Shown in pieces: positions 23,601-36,010 of a stretch of DNA of 64,000 bases. The stretch covers positions 36,912,001 to 36,976,000 of the forward strand of contig JAIVEN010000014.1 in assembly GCA_026686845.1 (NCBI GenBank), given 5' to 3'. A model generated the notes under the pieces. That model was not told the DNA's origin. It ran no database searches and saw only the letters and a program-made list of their open reading frames with translations. Position numbers and translations under genes: made by a program. Numbering within the stretch: the stretch's first letter is position 1; each line of letters starts with the position of its first letter. The stretch comes from Adenanthera pavonina. Lineage: Eukaryota; Streptophyta; Magnoliopsida; Fabales; Fabaceae.

Positions 23601-24379
23601 ATGATGAGCTTTACGATAAGTCATTTTATATAATTTGGCTAAAGATAGAATGGGTTATGGTTCAATGAAGTTAAGAGTTAAAATTGAACAGTTACAAGAA
23701 AACTGTAAATTTACTGTAAATACTATCTATGTTTAAAAGGTTGTATAAAATCATGTAATACTCTAAAAATTTAATGGTTTATATAGAAAGATCTATATTT
23801 TAAGTTTAATATGCCACTAGTTTGAATGCATTTGGAGTTGTATAAATGAAGTTATACATATTTTTCTAAAATTGTTCTTGTAGAGAATTATTCTAACCCT
23901 TAATGGTTCATAATGATACCATGTCCTATACAAGTTGAATAAATGTACAAAATAAATATGTATAGAAAGTAGACATACAAGGCTTTCAAATGGTACAAAG
24001 AATAAATGAAATAGCTTCATGAATTATGAGGAATAAATTTTTAAACGTAAGAATTTGGACAAAAACTAGAAGCAGAAAATAAATAGTAAACTTGGATAAA
24101 TAAACTATACTAATTGGCATGTTTAAATTTTAGTTTCATATTTTTTTCCCATGCAATTTAAGATGTGAGTGATTTTTAAAGGCTTGAATTATAGTGAAAT
24201 GATTTTTATGTATTTAGTTATGAATTTTCAAATTTTGTTGCGCAATATGATAAACAGTGCATTAAAACAAAATTTTATGGTTTTGAGATTTTTAACTAGT
24301 TCAAGTTCTCAATGATCTTCTTTCTCCTTCCAAATGAGGTAATATTCATGAGAAAAGTATCCAAAGATAAGATGTGACA

Positions 24380-25414
24380 TACACCCTTACAAGATATGTT
24401 TACAACTCTTTTGGTGTTTTCCACACTAAGACACTTTTACTTAAAAGTAGAAAAAATTTTTACAAGTGGATGTCTCACATAAAAGTGGATTAAAACAATA
24501 TAGTTCAAGATAGACACTCTAATAGAGAAAGGTGCAGCTTTGAATGCTTATAAGACAAGAGAATTTATGATTCAACAAAGTTTTGAAACTTTGTCACTTA
24601 ATAATCCTACCCACCACCTTATATGAGATCCTATTCAACAAACCTATTTAAAGAAGATTACTAGTTGTTATTCTGTAAAACATAATGTTCACGTACTACA
24701 TTAAATATATCCATCAAAGCTTATACAAATAAGCCTAGTCGGATGTACGTATATCACAGATGATTGTTAGAAATATCTCTATCGTTGGACCAGCTTATAT
24801 GAATAAGGCATAGGCCTTCTTTGAATATCAAGCATACTATCAAAGTCCCAGAAGTTAGCCAAGCACAATGTACAAATAAACCACTTTGACTAATGTAGCA
24901 CCCTTGCACCTTAAACCCACTAATAAGCATATTAAAGGAACTCTACAAAGTCAGGAGAGTGAAATCCTAATGAAAAATGGAGTATTTAAACTTTTTTAAA
25001 ACCTTTCAACCTTAGACAAAATAGTTCCTTTTCAATAAATGGCAATCCATCACCCACAGGCAGCCTAAAATACATATGTTGCATGTAGATTGGGAAGATA
25101 ATACAACCATGTTATAAACATAACATAGGATGGTTATAAGCCAAGAACCATCCAAAATATTTCTAAGCATGCATAACTTTATAAACAACTAACAACCCAT
25201 GCTTGACACACGTCATACCATGAACATTCATATGCAACCAAGAGACAACAAGTTCCTTGCCCTCATATGTATCGAAGCCCTCACCCAAAATTTTTAAGAC
25301 ATGGTGGTGAGATAAATATCTCAGTAACTAAGTTAACTTCAAATCATACATCCACAAGATTTAGAGTTATAATCATTAAGAAATCATGCAATGACACAAT
25401 ATAGCAAGGTAATA
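24380..25414. other. Unassigned A+T-rich DNA
   Basis: No ORF, RNA gene or clear repeat boundary was recognised. A TGTAGCACCCTTGCACC phrase near 24895 resembles a plant LTR start, but no partner end was found. Confidence 0.4.
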
Positions 25415-25689
25415 CTCCTTCCAGTCCTTTTTATAAAGGCCTTTTGAGAATGCTTTTTTGGGCCTTAATATAAGGGCCTTTAGAAATTGTTTAAATCATT
25501 AATTTTTTTTATGTAAAATGCCCTTTATTTAGAGCAATTATCATTTAATAAGGACATTTAATGAACTTCATTAAATAAGGACAATTTTGGAAAAAAATTG
25601 AAATTTTAGACAATTTTAATGAAGTTAACTATATTCCTTAATATATGTGAAGGTAATCAAAAGGCTCTTATAGAAAGAACCGAAAGGAG
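25415..25689. mobile_element. Stowaway-type (Tc1/mariner) MITE
   Basis: The 275-bp element has terminal inverted repeats. The left end is CTCCTTCCAGTCCTTTTTAT and the right end, read inverted, is CTCCTTTCGGTTCTTTCTAT. Both sides are flanked by TA (25413-25414 and 25690-25691). The CTCC start and TA target match the Stowaway class. No coding capacity. Confidence 0.85.
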
Positions 25690-25691
25690 TA

Positions 25692-26559
25692 ACATGTTTC
25701 ACAATCAAGCAATATAAACATGATACAATCACATTAGAATCCTCATCCGTGGATTTGGTCTACCCTTCTATAACCTCCATTCAAGGTGTAGTTTAAATAG
25801 ATTATTCCTCTTCTATGATTCTTCCAAGCTACAGTTCAAGAAATATAATTCCATCTTCTTTTAGCCCTACATGGCCTTAGTTTAGTGACTTAGACTATAT
25901 TTGATACTCCACCATCCATTTCTATAATTTAGGGAATGCCCTAACTTTTTCACCTTCTAGCTCCCAGCCAAAGGATAGTAGTTTAGGGATTGACTCACAT
26001 TACTTTACCACCTTCTACATAAAGCCTTATGTGTGGACAAGTAGGCTTTTGACAATTACCAATTGGTAATAGAGGACCAACTACTCAATTCCAACCTATG
26101 CATGATAAACAACAATGTCATGTTTAACAATGCATGCATATATTACATCATGGGTAGTTCATCATTATCATCAACATCATCAATGTCATATATATTCAAC
26201 AAGTGAGCTATAGTACATACCATTATTGATTTCCTTTCATCAAATGCTAGGCATCATAACATGGGGATTATATCATACTATGGATATAATTGAATTAGAA
26301 GAAAGATATCAATGGTAATGTGAGTGAATCATGAAGTGTATACTCTATTTTGATTTATCATATATCATACTATGAAAAGAAGTTAACACAATTACCTCTA
26401 CTCTTAACTACAAGTACCAACTACTGTAGGTGAGCCAAGAGATTCGCTTTCAACACTTGAAATTCAAGAGCCACCAATGCAACAATCAACTTGAGAGTGT
26501 CTACAAGGCGTAAACACAACATTTGAATCACACATGGTGTTATCGAGTGTTAGACATAG
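25692..26559. other. Unassigned DNA, possible minus-strand LTR body
   Basis: No gene seen. Sequence on this side of the miniature LTR element and on its far side (28148-29068) may be parts of one minus-strand LTR interrupted by it, but I could not define its far end. Confidence 0.3.
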
Positions 26560-26564
26560 TGACA

Positions 26565-28142
26565 TGAATAGGGAAGAATGGTAGGATAAAGAGATAGAGA
26601 GCAGACAAAAAGGAGACAGAAAAGGAAGAGCTCAGGGGAGAAGACAAAGAAAATAGAAGGGAGAAAGTAGAAAAATACAATGGAGAAAGAGAAATCTCAA
26701 AAAAATTCTTAACTCAATAATCGAAGTTTAAATACAATAGAGCAAATGAGACTCTTATTGATAGAGTTTAAATTATAATCCTACTAGAGTCTTGAAATAA
26801 AATAACTCTTTTTAAATTATTTTAAATATAAAAAAAGATAATATGAATCCTAATTTAAATAACTAAATCATATCAGTAAAAGATAAAATTTAAATCATAA
26901 TAAATTCAAAATAAATTAAATTAAATCTAAAGGATGATCTAAAAATCCTAATTAAATATCGTTTTGAAATCCTAATTATTCATTTGCCATCTTTCTCCCA
27001 CACTTGAAAGAACTTGTCTCATGAGAGTTAAATTCGATAATACAACTCCATAATGATGCCAGATGTAAACAAAGAACTCTATATAGCAATTAGATTTGGG
27101 AAACATTTTCAGCAAGCAAAATAGCAAAGGATGGGATCCAAGCAATGAAACATTGCTTCAAAGATTCAAGTATTATTCAATTTTGAAAATCCCTTACAAG
27201 GAACAAGGTAACGATGGAGAAATAATCAAGTGAGAGAATATTCTGTTTCTCCATAATAGCATCAAATTCTACCATAAGTAGTGTAACACATGATTGCGGT
27301 AGCACAAGGATAAGATGAAATTGAAATCCACAATCAACAACCTTAAATGACACAACTCTATTGGTGTAGATTGTTTTTACGCTTGTCCTTTCTCCAAGCT
27401 TCTATCTTATTCAACAATCATAATATCAAGGTCCTCTTTGGATTATGAGGAATTGTTTGTGGATGGTGTTGCTTTAATCTGTTATGTAACTTCAACCTTT
27501 TGTTATGCCTTTTCTTTCTTTATATAATGCTTATGCTCTTCCTCTAAAGCCTCGAGAGCTATCTATATAACCTTATATAGCAATCTGAAGGTGTATAGGA
27601 TGTCTTTTGACAACATTTTCAATTATCAAGTTGAAGGTTCATTTCATCCAAGTGACAATCAAGATGATCAAATGAACGTTTGAGGCGCTTGAAGGAAGCC
27701 ATAAAGAACGCAAGGAACCCAGGCTCTGATACCAAATTTATATGAATAGGGAGGAAGGGTAGGTAGAGAGATAGAGAGTAGACAAAAAGGAGAGAGAAAA
27801 GGAAGAATTCAAGAGAAGAGATAAAGAAAATAGGATGGAGAAAGAGAAATTACTAAAAAATTTTCAACCTAATAATCAAAGTCCAAATAAAATGGAGCAA
27901 TTAGACTCTTATTTATGGAGTTTAAATCCTAGTTCTACTAAAGTCCTGAGATAAGATAACTCTTTTTAAATTTTTTTAAAACTAAAGAAAAGATAATCTA
28001 ATTCCTAATTTAGATAACTAAATCCTATGACTAAAAGATAAAGTTTAAGTCTTGATAAATTCAAAATAAATTAAATTAAATCTAAATGATGTTCTAAAAT
28101 TGCCAACAAAATATTTTAAAAATCCTAATTATCCATTCTCCA
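26565..28142 (-). mobile_element. Miniature non-autonomous LTR retrotransposon (TRIM-like), minus strand
   Basis: Two direct repeats, 26565-26989 and 27743-28142 (about 425 and 400 bp), begin TGAATAGGG on the plus strand and end in CA. They enclose 753 bp without any gag or pol. On the minus strand the right repeat is followed at once by a primer-binding site and the left repeat is preceded by a purine-rich GTGGGAGAAAGA. Flanks are TGACA (26560-26564) and TCACA (28143-28147), a 5-bp duplication with one mismatch. The repeats have clearly diverged, so the insertion is old. Total 1.58 kb places it near the TRIM class, with longer LTRs than usual. Confidence 0.8.
27723..27734 (-). other. Primer-binding site of the miniature LTR element
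   Basis: The minus strand reads TGGTATCAGAGC, a perfect initiator tRNA-Met PBS, eight bases inside the right LTR. It fixes the element's orientation. Confidence 0.85.
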
Positions 28143-28147
28143 TCACA

Positions 28148-29068
28148 TAGATAAAACCACTAACCCCTAACCTTCTCTTAAGGCAAAACCAAGCAATGGG
28201 TGAGATTCTTACTTAAATCCAAAAATCCAAGGGTTTTGCAGCTTCAACAAACTCCAGTTCACTTCCCAACATAAGCTTCCAAGAGATTCAACAAGTTACC
28301 AAGCATTCTTAGAGTTGGAGACCTAAGTCTATCATATACCACCAAAATCCTTGGTTTTAATATCGAAAGCCTATCATTCTTATTACAAAATCATGGCCTT
28401 TGGTGGTATTTTTGGTATCCACACTATAGGTATATGGACACCTATAAATCCTAGCCCAAATCTTAGATGAAATCCCAAAATCATTCCAAGAATCCGGAGA
28501 AAAGGAGATGTGGAAGTGTTTTTAAGTTATTACCTCGAGTTCAATCAATGCAAAATTACTCTTCAAGGTCTTAAGATTGAAACCTTAGCAAAGCACCAAG
28601 CCTTCTTTGAAGAACCCTAAATTTATGATGTGTTTCACTATTGTTCACTATATATAGAGCTTGTGTTGTATGTACATCCTCCTTCCTTGTGCAGATATTG
28701 ACCACAAAATATGCCTCTTTTGGGGTTCTGATTGCATTATACATATATCCCCCTCTTATACAAATATTGGGCTTCCAAAATGGTGAATTTGCTCATGTGG
28801 GGGTTGATGTATGTAAATCCACCCCCTCTTGTATGTACATCCCCTTTTACCAAGACCCTTGCTAGTACAATAAGGGCCTCTTATACATATAACTCCTTCA
28901 CTAGCATCCTTATAAGTATAATAGGGGATTCTTATATGTACTAGGGGTTGTTATTGGACTTCCAACACTTCCCAATTCCTAAAACCAATAAAAAAAACAT
29001 ACTTTAATATTCATTAACACTTCCAAACCTCATTTTAATGGTTCTAAACAAGTTTTAAGGGTAAAAGG
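28148..29068 (-). other. Probable minus-strand LTR sequence around LTR-B and the miniature element
   Basis: On the minus strand TGTAACACCTCT at 31545-31534 is interrupted by LTR-B and seems to resume at 29068, suggesting LTR-B landed about 12 bp inside the end of an older LTR. A TATATATAG box-like site lies near 28651. Words such as TGTATGTACAT recur here. No gene is supported. Confidence 0.35.
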
Positions 29069-31533
29069 TGTCACACTCCATATTTAGACTCATTTTCCAT
29101 GTATTAGACTCTTTTTAAGTCCATTGATGATGATTAGAGACTTGATTGCATAAAATAACTTAAACCAATTTTTGTTTATTTTTGGGTACTATTCACTTGG
29201 TTAATCTCATTTTACTAACAAATTTTAAAAATTCATAACTAAATCAAGAAAAAACATATTGAGGTGATTCAAATCTCTAAAAATAGATTTAAATATTCTC
29301 TATATGGAAAAAATATTAAACAAGGAAAATACTTGACCAATTTGTAAAGTAAATTTGCATAAATTTAACTGTAGTAATGGTCATTTTTTTAAATTCCTTA
29401 TTTTGACCATAACTTTGAAAATTCATCATAATTCACATGAAACTCCAATTTGAGTGGTCTAGGTGTCCATGAAAAGCTCTCATGTCTAGTTTACAACCAT
29501 ATAAAGCACTTATACATTAAACTACCAAAATTCTGAACAGTACATAAAATTCTTAGCAGTGTTATAGTGGCAATTTTCATCATACAACTTGATAAAATAC
29601 ACCTTAATATGTACATACATGGCCATCTCCTGTCTTCACTTAGCACTTTACATCATGTTAGACGTAGATAAACATAATTACATTTATGTAAAGTTCTAAA
29701 ACCATACACATAATTTTTACAAGGTATTCCAAACAAAACACTAATGCAAGCAAATTTATTTTAATTAAAGCTTGCTTTTCCTTCCCATTTTCTTCTTGGG
29801 CAATCTTGCCATGACTTGAACCTATGAAGTGAAACATTTGAAAAGAGAATGAGATTCAAAGAATCTCAGTAGTTATAACTAAATATGTGCACGTTTTATC
29901 ATACAATTCATAAAAATATCATTTGAAACCAATCAACTAATTTATGCCATACGTTTTGATAGAAATTTCGGCATGGTAACATTCTAAAAATTGGATATCC
30001 AAGAGTCATAAAAACTCTCATTCAAATAGCCAACACATCAAATACAACATAAAACATTAATGCCATAGCATGGCATGTTCAAAACATCATTGCAAATAGT
30101 TTTAACAACTTTGACATAATTGGTAAAATAACTACCTTTAGGCTTTCCAAGTTCCACTAAACTTTGCATACCCTTCATTTGATCTCTTAACACTTTTTGG
30201 AATACTATAATATCATAAAACGAGGTTGCATGACTTCCTTCATAAAGTACTCACTTTAATTCTAATTTTTCACTTTGCTTTCCTTTTGCATTTTCTTGTA
30301 CAACACACTTGCCTTAACCTATTTCAGACCCAATGAATCCATTTTTGGGGTCAAAAGCTTGAAATTACCTTCCTACATGAAACCCTAATTAAGCCTAAAA
30401 TTGCATAAAAATAGGCAAAAAATTTGCTTCTCTAAACATCAAACAACTTGTACATCCTTACTCCTTAGGCCATTTCTAAGCTTTTCCATGGATTAATTTC
30501 ATCATAGCTCAACTTTCTCTCTCTAGGGTCAACATGGTTGAACCTTAAATTGAGAGAAAAGAGGAAAATACTACATGGAAACACTCTCAAACACTTAAAT
30601 AAACATGCTAGAGGCCATAAGACATTACCTTTAACACTTGTACTTGATGCTTTGTCTCTTGCTTCCTCTTTTTCCTCCTTTGAAAGTTTTGCCCTCTCTC
30701 ACTTCTTTGCTCTGTTTCAGATGTGTTTTACAGCTAAGAATGGAGTCCAAATGCCTTAACCAAGGCTAAATAGGAAAGATATCAAATAAAGATTAAATCA
30801 TGGTTAATTTTCATTAACCTTAGATTACTTTTCTATTAAAGCTTTTCACTTAATTCCCTTGGTGTACCATGGCTTGATTCAGACACGTTTCTCATCATTT
30901 TTGGCCAAAAATTACTTTAATAAATTTTATGGACCAAAATACCCTTTACCGATTAAATTTACCCACACCGATTAAATATTTTTGCTGTGATCATCATTAA
31001 ATTGGTACACGTTTATCCAAAAATTATTTTTAGTCCAAAATCATTATCTTGATCCAAAATATATTTTAGTAAGATTTAATCACTGTCCTTGGATCAATAC
31101 TACCATTTTCTGCGGTCTAAATTGACTTTTATCAGGTAAAATATTAATATTAAATCTTAATTACCCAATAAATATTATTTTGACCTTAATAAATTTCATA
31201 CTATATTCTATTAGACTTAACTCATTGAGAGCTTCATTTTGACTATAATTTTTTATATTTATAAAAATGCTCTTGACTCGAGATAATTTATAAATTTTAA
31301 GACTTTTCGGGTCATTAGGTGTAATTTTTTTCAAAATTCATAAATTTCCTACTGCCTTCCTTTTTTTTTCTCCTTTTTTTTTCTTTTTCTTTTTCATTTT
31401 TTTCCTTCCAATTGAGATAATTAATATCTTTACCTTATTTCATGCAAAATGATGTATGCCCATTTTTTTAAATTCCTTATAGATTTTAAAATATTAAGTC
31501 TTGAACATTTACTAAAAATTCTAGGATATTACA
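29069..31533 (-). mobile_element. Solo LTR-B (same family as LTR-A), minus strand
   Basis: Read on the minus strand it starts TGTAATATCC at 31533 and ends GTGTGACA at 29069, 2465 bp. Flanks AAAGG (29064-29068) and AGAGG (31534-31538) match as a 5-bp duplication with one mismatch. Blocks match LTR-A in reverse order, including TTTGGGGTCAAAAGCTTGAA near 30340 and the hairpin at 29851-29867. Short plus-strand open frames here (for example 30538-30759) are on the non-coding strand of the LTR and are not genes. Confidence 0.85.
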
Positions 31534-31545
31534 AGAGGTGTTACA

Positions 31546-32288
31546 AATAAAATGCAAGTTCTTGAAAACCCAGAAGTTCATAAGCATGAAAATATGAATA
31601 AGCACTTGGGATAAACAAATAATATCTTAAAATGTTCAAACTGAGTTTTTTGAAAAGCAATCTTATACAAATAAGCTTAGGGTCTTACATGTATAAGACG
31701 TTTGATACACAAATTGGTCAAATGCTCTCAAGTTACTTAACATACATATATCGTCCATTGATTGTATGTACATTGAGGAAACATAGAGAAGATGACTATC
31801 CTATTTCAAGTTCTTGTACCCATAAGAAGGGCATAATGTATGAACAAGTAAGCAGACAGAAAGCACAACATTATGCAACTTATGATATACGAAGAATAAC
31901 CACCTAGCCTTGTACGAATAAGATGAAAGCCAAAGAAAACAACAACTCAAGGCTAAGTCATTATATGTATATCACCCAAGACTTGTACATATAAGACAAT
32001 TTTGGCAAGAAAACAAGTTTGAAAACCAAGAGCTAAGTAAAATCTTTGAAACCATGCTAGATTAACATTAGTGGTAAGAAACATAAGTAAGATCAAAACA
32101 TTATCACCTCTCTACCTTGGTCAATTGCATACTTTGCTCCCTTGGTGAAAGAGAAAATAAACCTAAGAACTAGGCCTTTAAGAGTTGAGCTCATTCCTTC
32201 CCTTGGTCAATTGCATACTTTGCTCCCTTGATATGGTCATTTCAACTTTAGGTGATTTTGGAATCATCAAAACTTAATTTATCTAATA
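31546..32288 (-). repeat. Partial 3' LTR of a decayed minus-strand Sirevirus
   Basis: On the minus strand, a purine tract at 32302-32289 is followed by TATTAGATAAATTAAG and GTTTTGATGATTCC, matching the PPT and LTR start of the intact Sirevirus (TGTTGAATCAAGAG, GTTTTGATGATG). The upstream phrase TTAAGGGGCAGCTTGAATAA also matches that element's 3' region (TTGAGGGGGAGCTTGTAAAA). The LTR runs about 740 bp before meeting other LTR sequence, so it is truncated. A 30-bp direct repeat (32115-32144, 32201-32230) lies within it. Confidence 0.65.
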
Positions 32289-32594
32289 TTCTTCTTCTTT
32301 TTATGATGATAAAACACTTAAAAAAAATTAGTACAGGGGATTGCTTATTCAAGCTGCCCCTTAATATATGTATAAAAATTTGCAAAATTTAAATTAGAGC
32401 ATAACAAAAAATTAAATTAGAGTGCAAGACATAACTAAATTGAACTTTCATTGAATATACAACAAGTACAAAAAGTTCAACATACATTAGAACAAAAAGA
32501 TACATATAAGAACAAAATAGATACACAAATAGCATCATATAAAGAGCATAGAACATAGAGTAAAACAAAAACTAGTTTCTCTTAAGTCTAAGGT

Positions 32595-35500
32595 CCTATC
32601 ACTACTACTTTATCCCTATTGCTACTCTTACTCCTCCTTTTGTCATCAGCACAAGAGGGATTTCAGGGTAGTTCCTCAATACTGCCATCAGTTGGAATAT
32701 CCTTCAGGTCTTCATTGATAGAGGCCAGTAGAGCATCAATTTTAGCATGAGACATTTTAGGCATCCTCTTTCTTATTGTTGTCTTCATTCTTATTTTAGA
32801 TGAGGGTTAATAAGGATTCGAAGGAATAGAACAAATAGGCTCAGGATAGGTCTTATGGGAAATAAGAGCATAAAGGTAAGGTACTTCCTCAGGTGTAAGT
32901 GTGGACTAGACAGCCATGTGAACCTCTTGTACTAGAGTTGAGATGTTGTCCAAAATTCCTTGATCTTCTTCATGAAGCACAGGTGCAACAACAGCAAGAA
33001 TTTCTAGTTTAAACTTCTTTGAAGTTCCACCTTCTATAACCAGTATCTCCTTGGCCATAGCAGTTATATCCTCTATAGTATAAATCCTTGTATCCTTAGT
33101 AGCAAGAGTCTAAAGCATAGTGGTCTTCATAGCAGTAGGATCAGTTAAGATATCTTGAGTAGCTATAGGAAAGGATTGAACAGGAGTCTTCACAACTTCA
33201 TCCTGAGCAAGTGAGGAAAGAGGAGAGCTAGATGACTTGGAACAGTTAACAGTAACAACATAACCTCCCTTTGTTTCTAAAGTCTATTAATTCTCATAAC
33301 TTCTAGTTTTTAAAGCTTCCTACAACTCTCAAAAGGTTATACAATACACCCATGTACCTTTTGTAACCCCTCATCTAGTTTTAATTTCATGTCAGTTATG
33401 AAGCCTTTAAGACTAGTATAAAATGAGGTCTTCTCATTGCATTTAGCATCAAGGAATAAAAAGTTCTCTATTTTCAGTTGAGAGTATTCTCTCTTTTGAG
33501 TTTTAAACCACTAGGATCCTTAGTGAAGGAGGTTCCAGCTCTTATTCCTTGATTTTGAGCCTAAGGATGTGCATTCTTAGTAAATGGTGTTAGGTCTGGT
33601 GACCGACATGATTATTTTTTATGATGTCAAATATTGAAGTAAAAATTTTACTTGATATGTTTCTTAGTATTCATTGTTTGCTTGAAGAAAGTTATATTCA
33701 ATGTAGGTTGTCCAAAGAAAAGGAAGAGTAAGCATTGAAGTGAAGAAATGAATTATCAACTTTATGCTCTACTCAAAGATGAATAAAAGAATGCCAAAGA
33801 TTTGCTGAATATGATGTTGATGATATCAAGGGAGCAAATGCTTGAAGAAAGCAAAAGACCAAGAGAAACATGGAGCTCAAGATTGATTCTCATATTTGTT
33901 TCTCTTAGGTTGTATGATGGTAAAGCTATGGATGTACTTAAACTTGTTACAATCAACCTTAACTTGTTTACTCAAATGATACTAAAAGAGAGTCCATATT
34001 TTCAAAGTGTTTTTGAACCTTTATGACTCTTAATCATTCAATAGTTTTGGCTTAATTTTTCATGCTTCTGGTTTTCTCTTGTTGACAATAGCTTGAACCA
34101 TCATGCAGAAACTCTTAAACCATCATGTGAAAGGCAGACTAAGGTGATTGTTTTGAAATACTCTTGAACAATCAAGTTGTTCAACTTAAACAATCATCAT
34201 GCATCATAAATCTCACTTGCTTTCTCTATTTACACGATCGTAGTTTAAGTATAATTCTCTTAAATGTTCAAGTGCTGCTTTAAAAATATGTGTTTTTCTA
34301 TCTACACATCTTAAATGATCATAAGGTTCTACTTAAATGTTTAAGTTTCTGGTTTTTGCATCTATGAAACTCTTAAATGTTCAAGTTATATATCTTAATA
34401 GTTTATCATGTGTAAATTTACTTCTGAACATCTTGAGAGAACACAATAAATGATCAAGAAGAAACTATTGAACATTCATTGAGACTCTATACCTAGAAAT
34501 CTAATATAGCTAACTAACTTAAACATTCAAACAATTCATCTTAAATGTTCAAGTTCTAACAAAGTGCATTAAATGCAATTGGTAAATGACTAGTTCTTCT
34601 GAGTAACAGTTCTAATATATTTCTAACAGTTAGATTAGCTTGGAAATCTATAAATAAAACCTCATTAAGGCTGGGAAGTAATAGATATAAGTGTATTGAA
34701 TGCCAAAATGCTACTACATTGAATCAAAGCCTTATATATCATACTTAGGTCATTCTTTGTGCTTTAATGTTTCTATCCACTCTTCTAAGTGAGAGTTTAT
34801 CCATTGTAATCTTCTTTTCTCTATGAGAGAGATTCTCTAGGTGAGGTATCCTAAAGGGATTACTCAATGTTAGGTTACATTGAGGGGATTTGTAATCACA
34901 CTAGGGAAGGTATGGGAGAGTCAAAGACTTAGTGAGAAGCTTGAGATGTACTGAGACTTTATAAGTGCCTAGACCAAACTTATGAGATATAATGGAGAAA
35001 TCTCAAGTGGTGACTTGAGAATTGAGTGTAGACTAAGTAGTTGGGCTGAACTAGGATAAATCTCTTTTGTATTACTCTTCCGTTATTTTATTATTCTTTC
35101 CTCTGTTTATCCCTATTTTTTTTATTTACTTTGATACATTGGGTTGTTCCTCATGAAGGTAAAAATTTTGTAACACCCAATTCACCCTCCTCTTGGATGT
35201 CTAACCAATCTAACAAATGGGACCCTAAAAAGTGTATTAGGCTTAGGGATGTTGGATTTTAAAGGTAAGGCATATGGAGAAAAACTAGGAACAAGTATAG
35301 CAGCAACTTTGTTAAAGGCTTTAGCTTTTCTCCTTAGCCTATGATTTTGCTCAACTACCAAATATCCCATGTTTTCCTATGCTTGGATGGAGTCAATGGA
35401 GTAGTTAATGCTTAGAATTTGGATTCTATCAGGGCTTCATGTTTTGTTTGAAGGTCAGAGTGAATAGAGGGTTGAGGTTGAGGCGTGGCAAGAGAAGTGT

Positions 35501-36010
35501 AAGAGTGAGACTAAGTAGGATTATGTTTTGAACTCAGTGTCATTAGCCTTTTTCCTTTGTCATCTGCAATCATGAGGCTTCAGCTTCCTCAACTTCTCCA
35601 TCTTCTTCCTTTACCTCATCTTTCCTTCCTTTACCAACTTATTTCCTGTTCTCTATATCAATCTTCATCCTTTGTAGGGTTTGCTCATTGAATGGCTCAG
35701 GAAATTTAGGGTTTGCTCATTGAATGGCTCAGGAAATTTTCCTTTCTTTTCCAAGTAATAAACCTTGTTTGCCTTGAGAATTTTCACAATGATTGAACCA
35801 TAGGGAAAATTTTTGTCAATCTTTCACTTTTAAGATCTTAGCGCCTTGTTAAGAATTATTTTAGCAACATTTACATTCTTCTGCTTAATCATGAGAACCA
35901 TGGTTTGTAATTCAACTCGAGGGATATGTCCAAAGCTCTCAATCTTATTGAAAATCATCCTCGAAACAATGTAGTGAAGCATCTTGTACTAAAGCTAGAA
36001 AGTAACCATT
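32595..36010 (-). pseudogene. Decayed Sirevirus env-like ORF, split by a solo LTR
   Basis: The minus strand near 36005-35850 reads MLHYIVSRMIFNKIESFGHI, aligning with LHYIVSRIIFNKGGSFNLI of the env-like ORF at 16278-18443. The solo LTR at 33588-35216 then interrupts it. Beyond that the frame continues with helical and acidic stretches (PTAMKTTML, LVQEVHMAV, LLASINEDLKDIPTDGSIEEL) and a basic end DDKRRSKSSNRDK. Many stops are present, and a perfect 32-bp tandem duplication at 35676-35739 shifts the frame. It lies just upstream (minus strand) of the matching PPT and LTR. It is a relic of an older, related element. Confidence 0.7.
33588..35216 (+). mobile_element. Copia (Sirevirus-like) solo LTR
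   Basis: The 1629-bp LTR begins TGTTAGGTCTGGTG and ends CCAATCTAACA, with a perfect 5-bp duplication AATGG (33583-33587 and 35217-35221). A TATAAATA box is at 34649-34656. The last 60 bp (CACCCTCCTCTTGGATG, TCTAACA end) resembles the end of the intact Sirevirus LTR, so a related family is likely. Between about 34060 and 34560 it carries many near-palindromic CTTAAATGTTCAAG-like words. No internal region remains, as expected after LTR-LTR recombination. Confidence 0.9.

Larger units (their letters stand above)
6980..24379 (+). mobile_element. Older LTR-like sequence hosting solo LTR-A
   Basis: A TGTAACATCCTAATTTTC start at 6980 is typical of Gypsy LTRs. About 100 bp later LTR-A interrupts it. 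After LTR-A (from 21440) the sequence resumes with a layout like the other LTRs in the window: a GGGTCATTAAGTGTAAT phrase near 21510, a purine-rich leader and a donor-like AAAGGTAAGA near 22356, and an end GATGTGACA at 24379. Removing LTR-A leaves about 3.0 kb, a plausible LTR length. No clear 5-bp target duplication was found at the outer ends, so the boundaries are tentative. Confidence 0.35.

Noticed and set aside
24895..24915. Start of another LTR (TGTAGCACCC)
   Set aside because: No matching end, duplication, PBS or partner repeat could be found.
29069..31533. LTR-A and LTR-B as the two LTRs of one element
   Set aside because: They are in opposite orientation and each has its own boundaries; LTR-B has its own target duplication.
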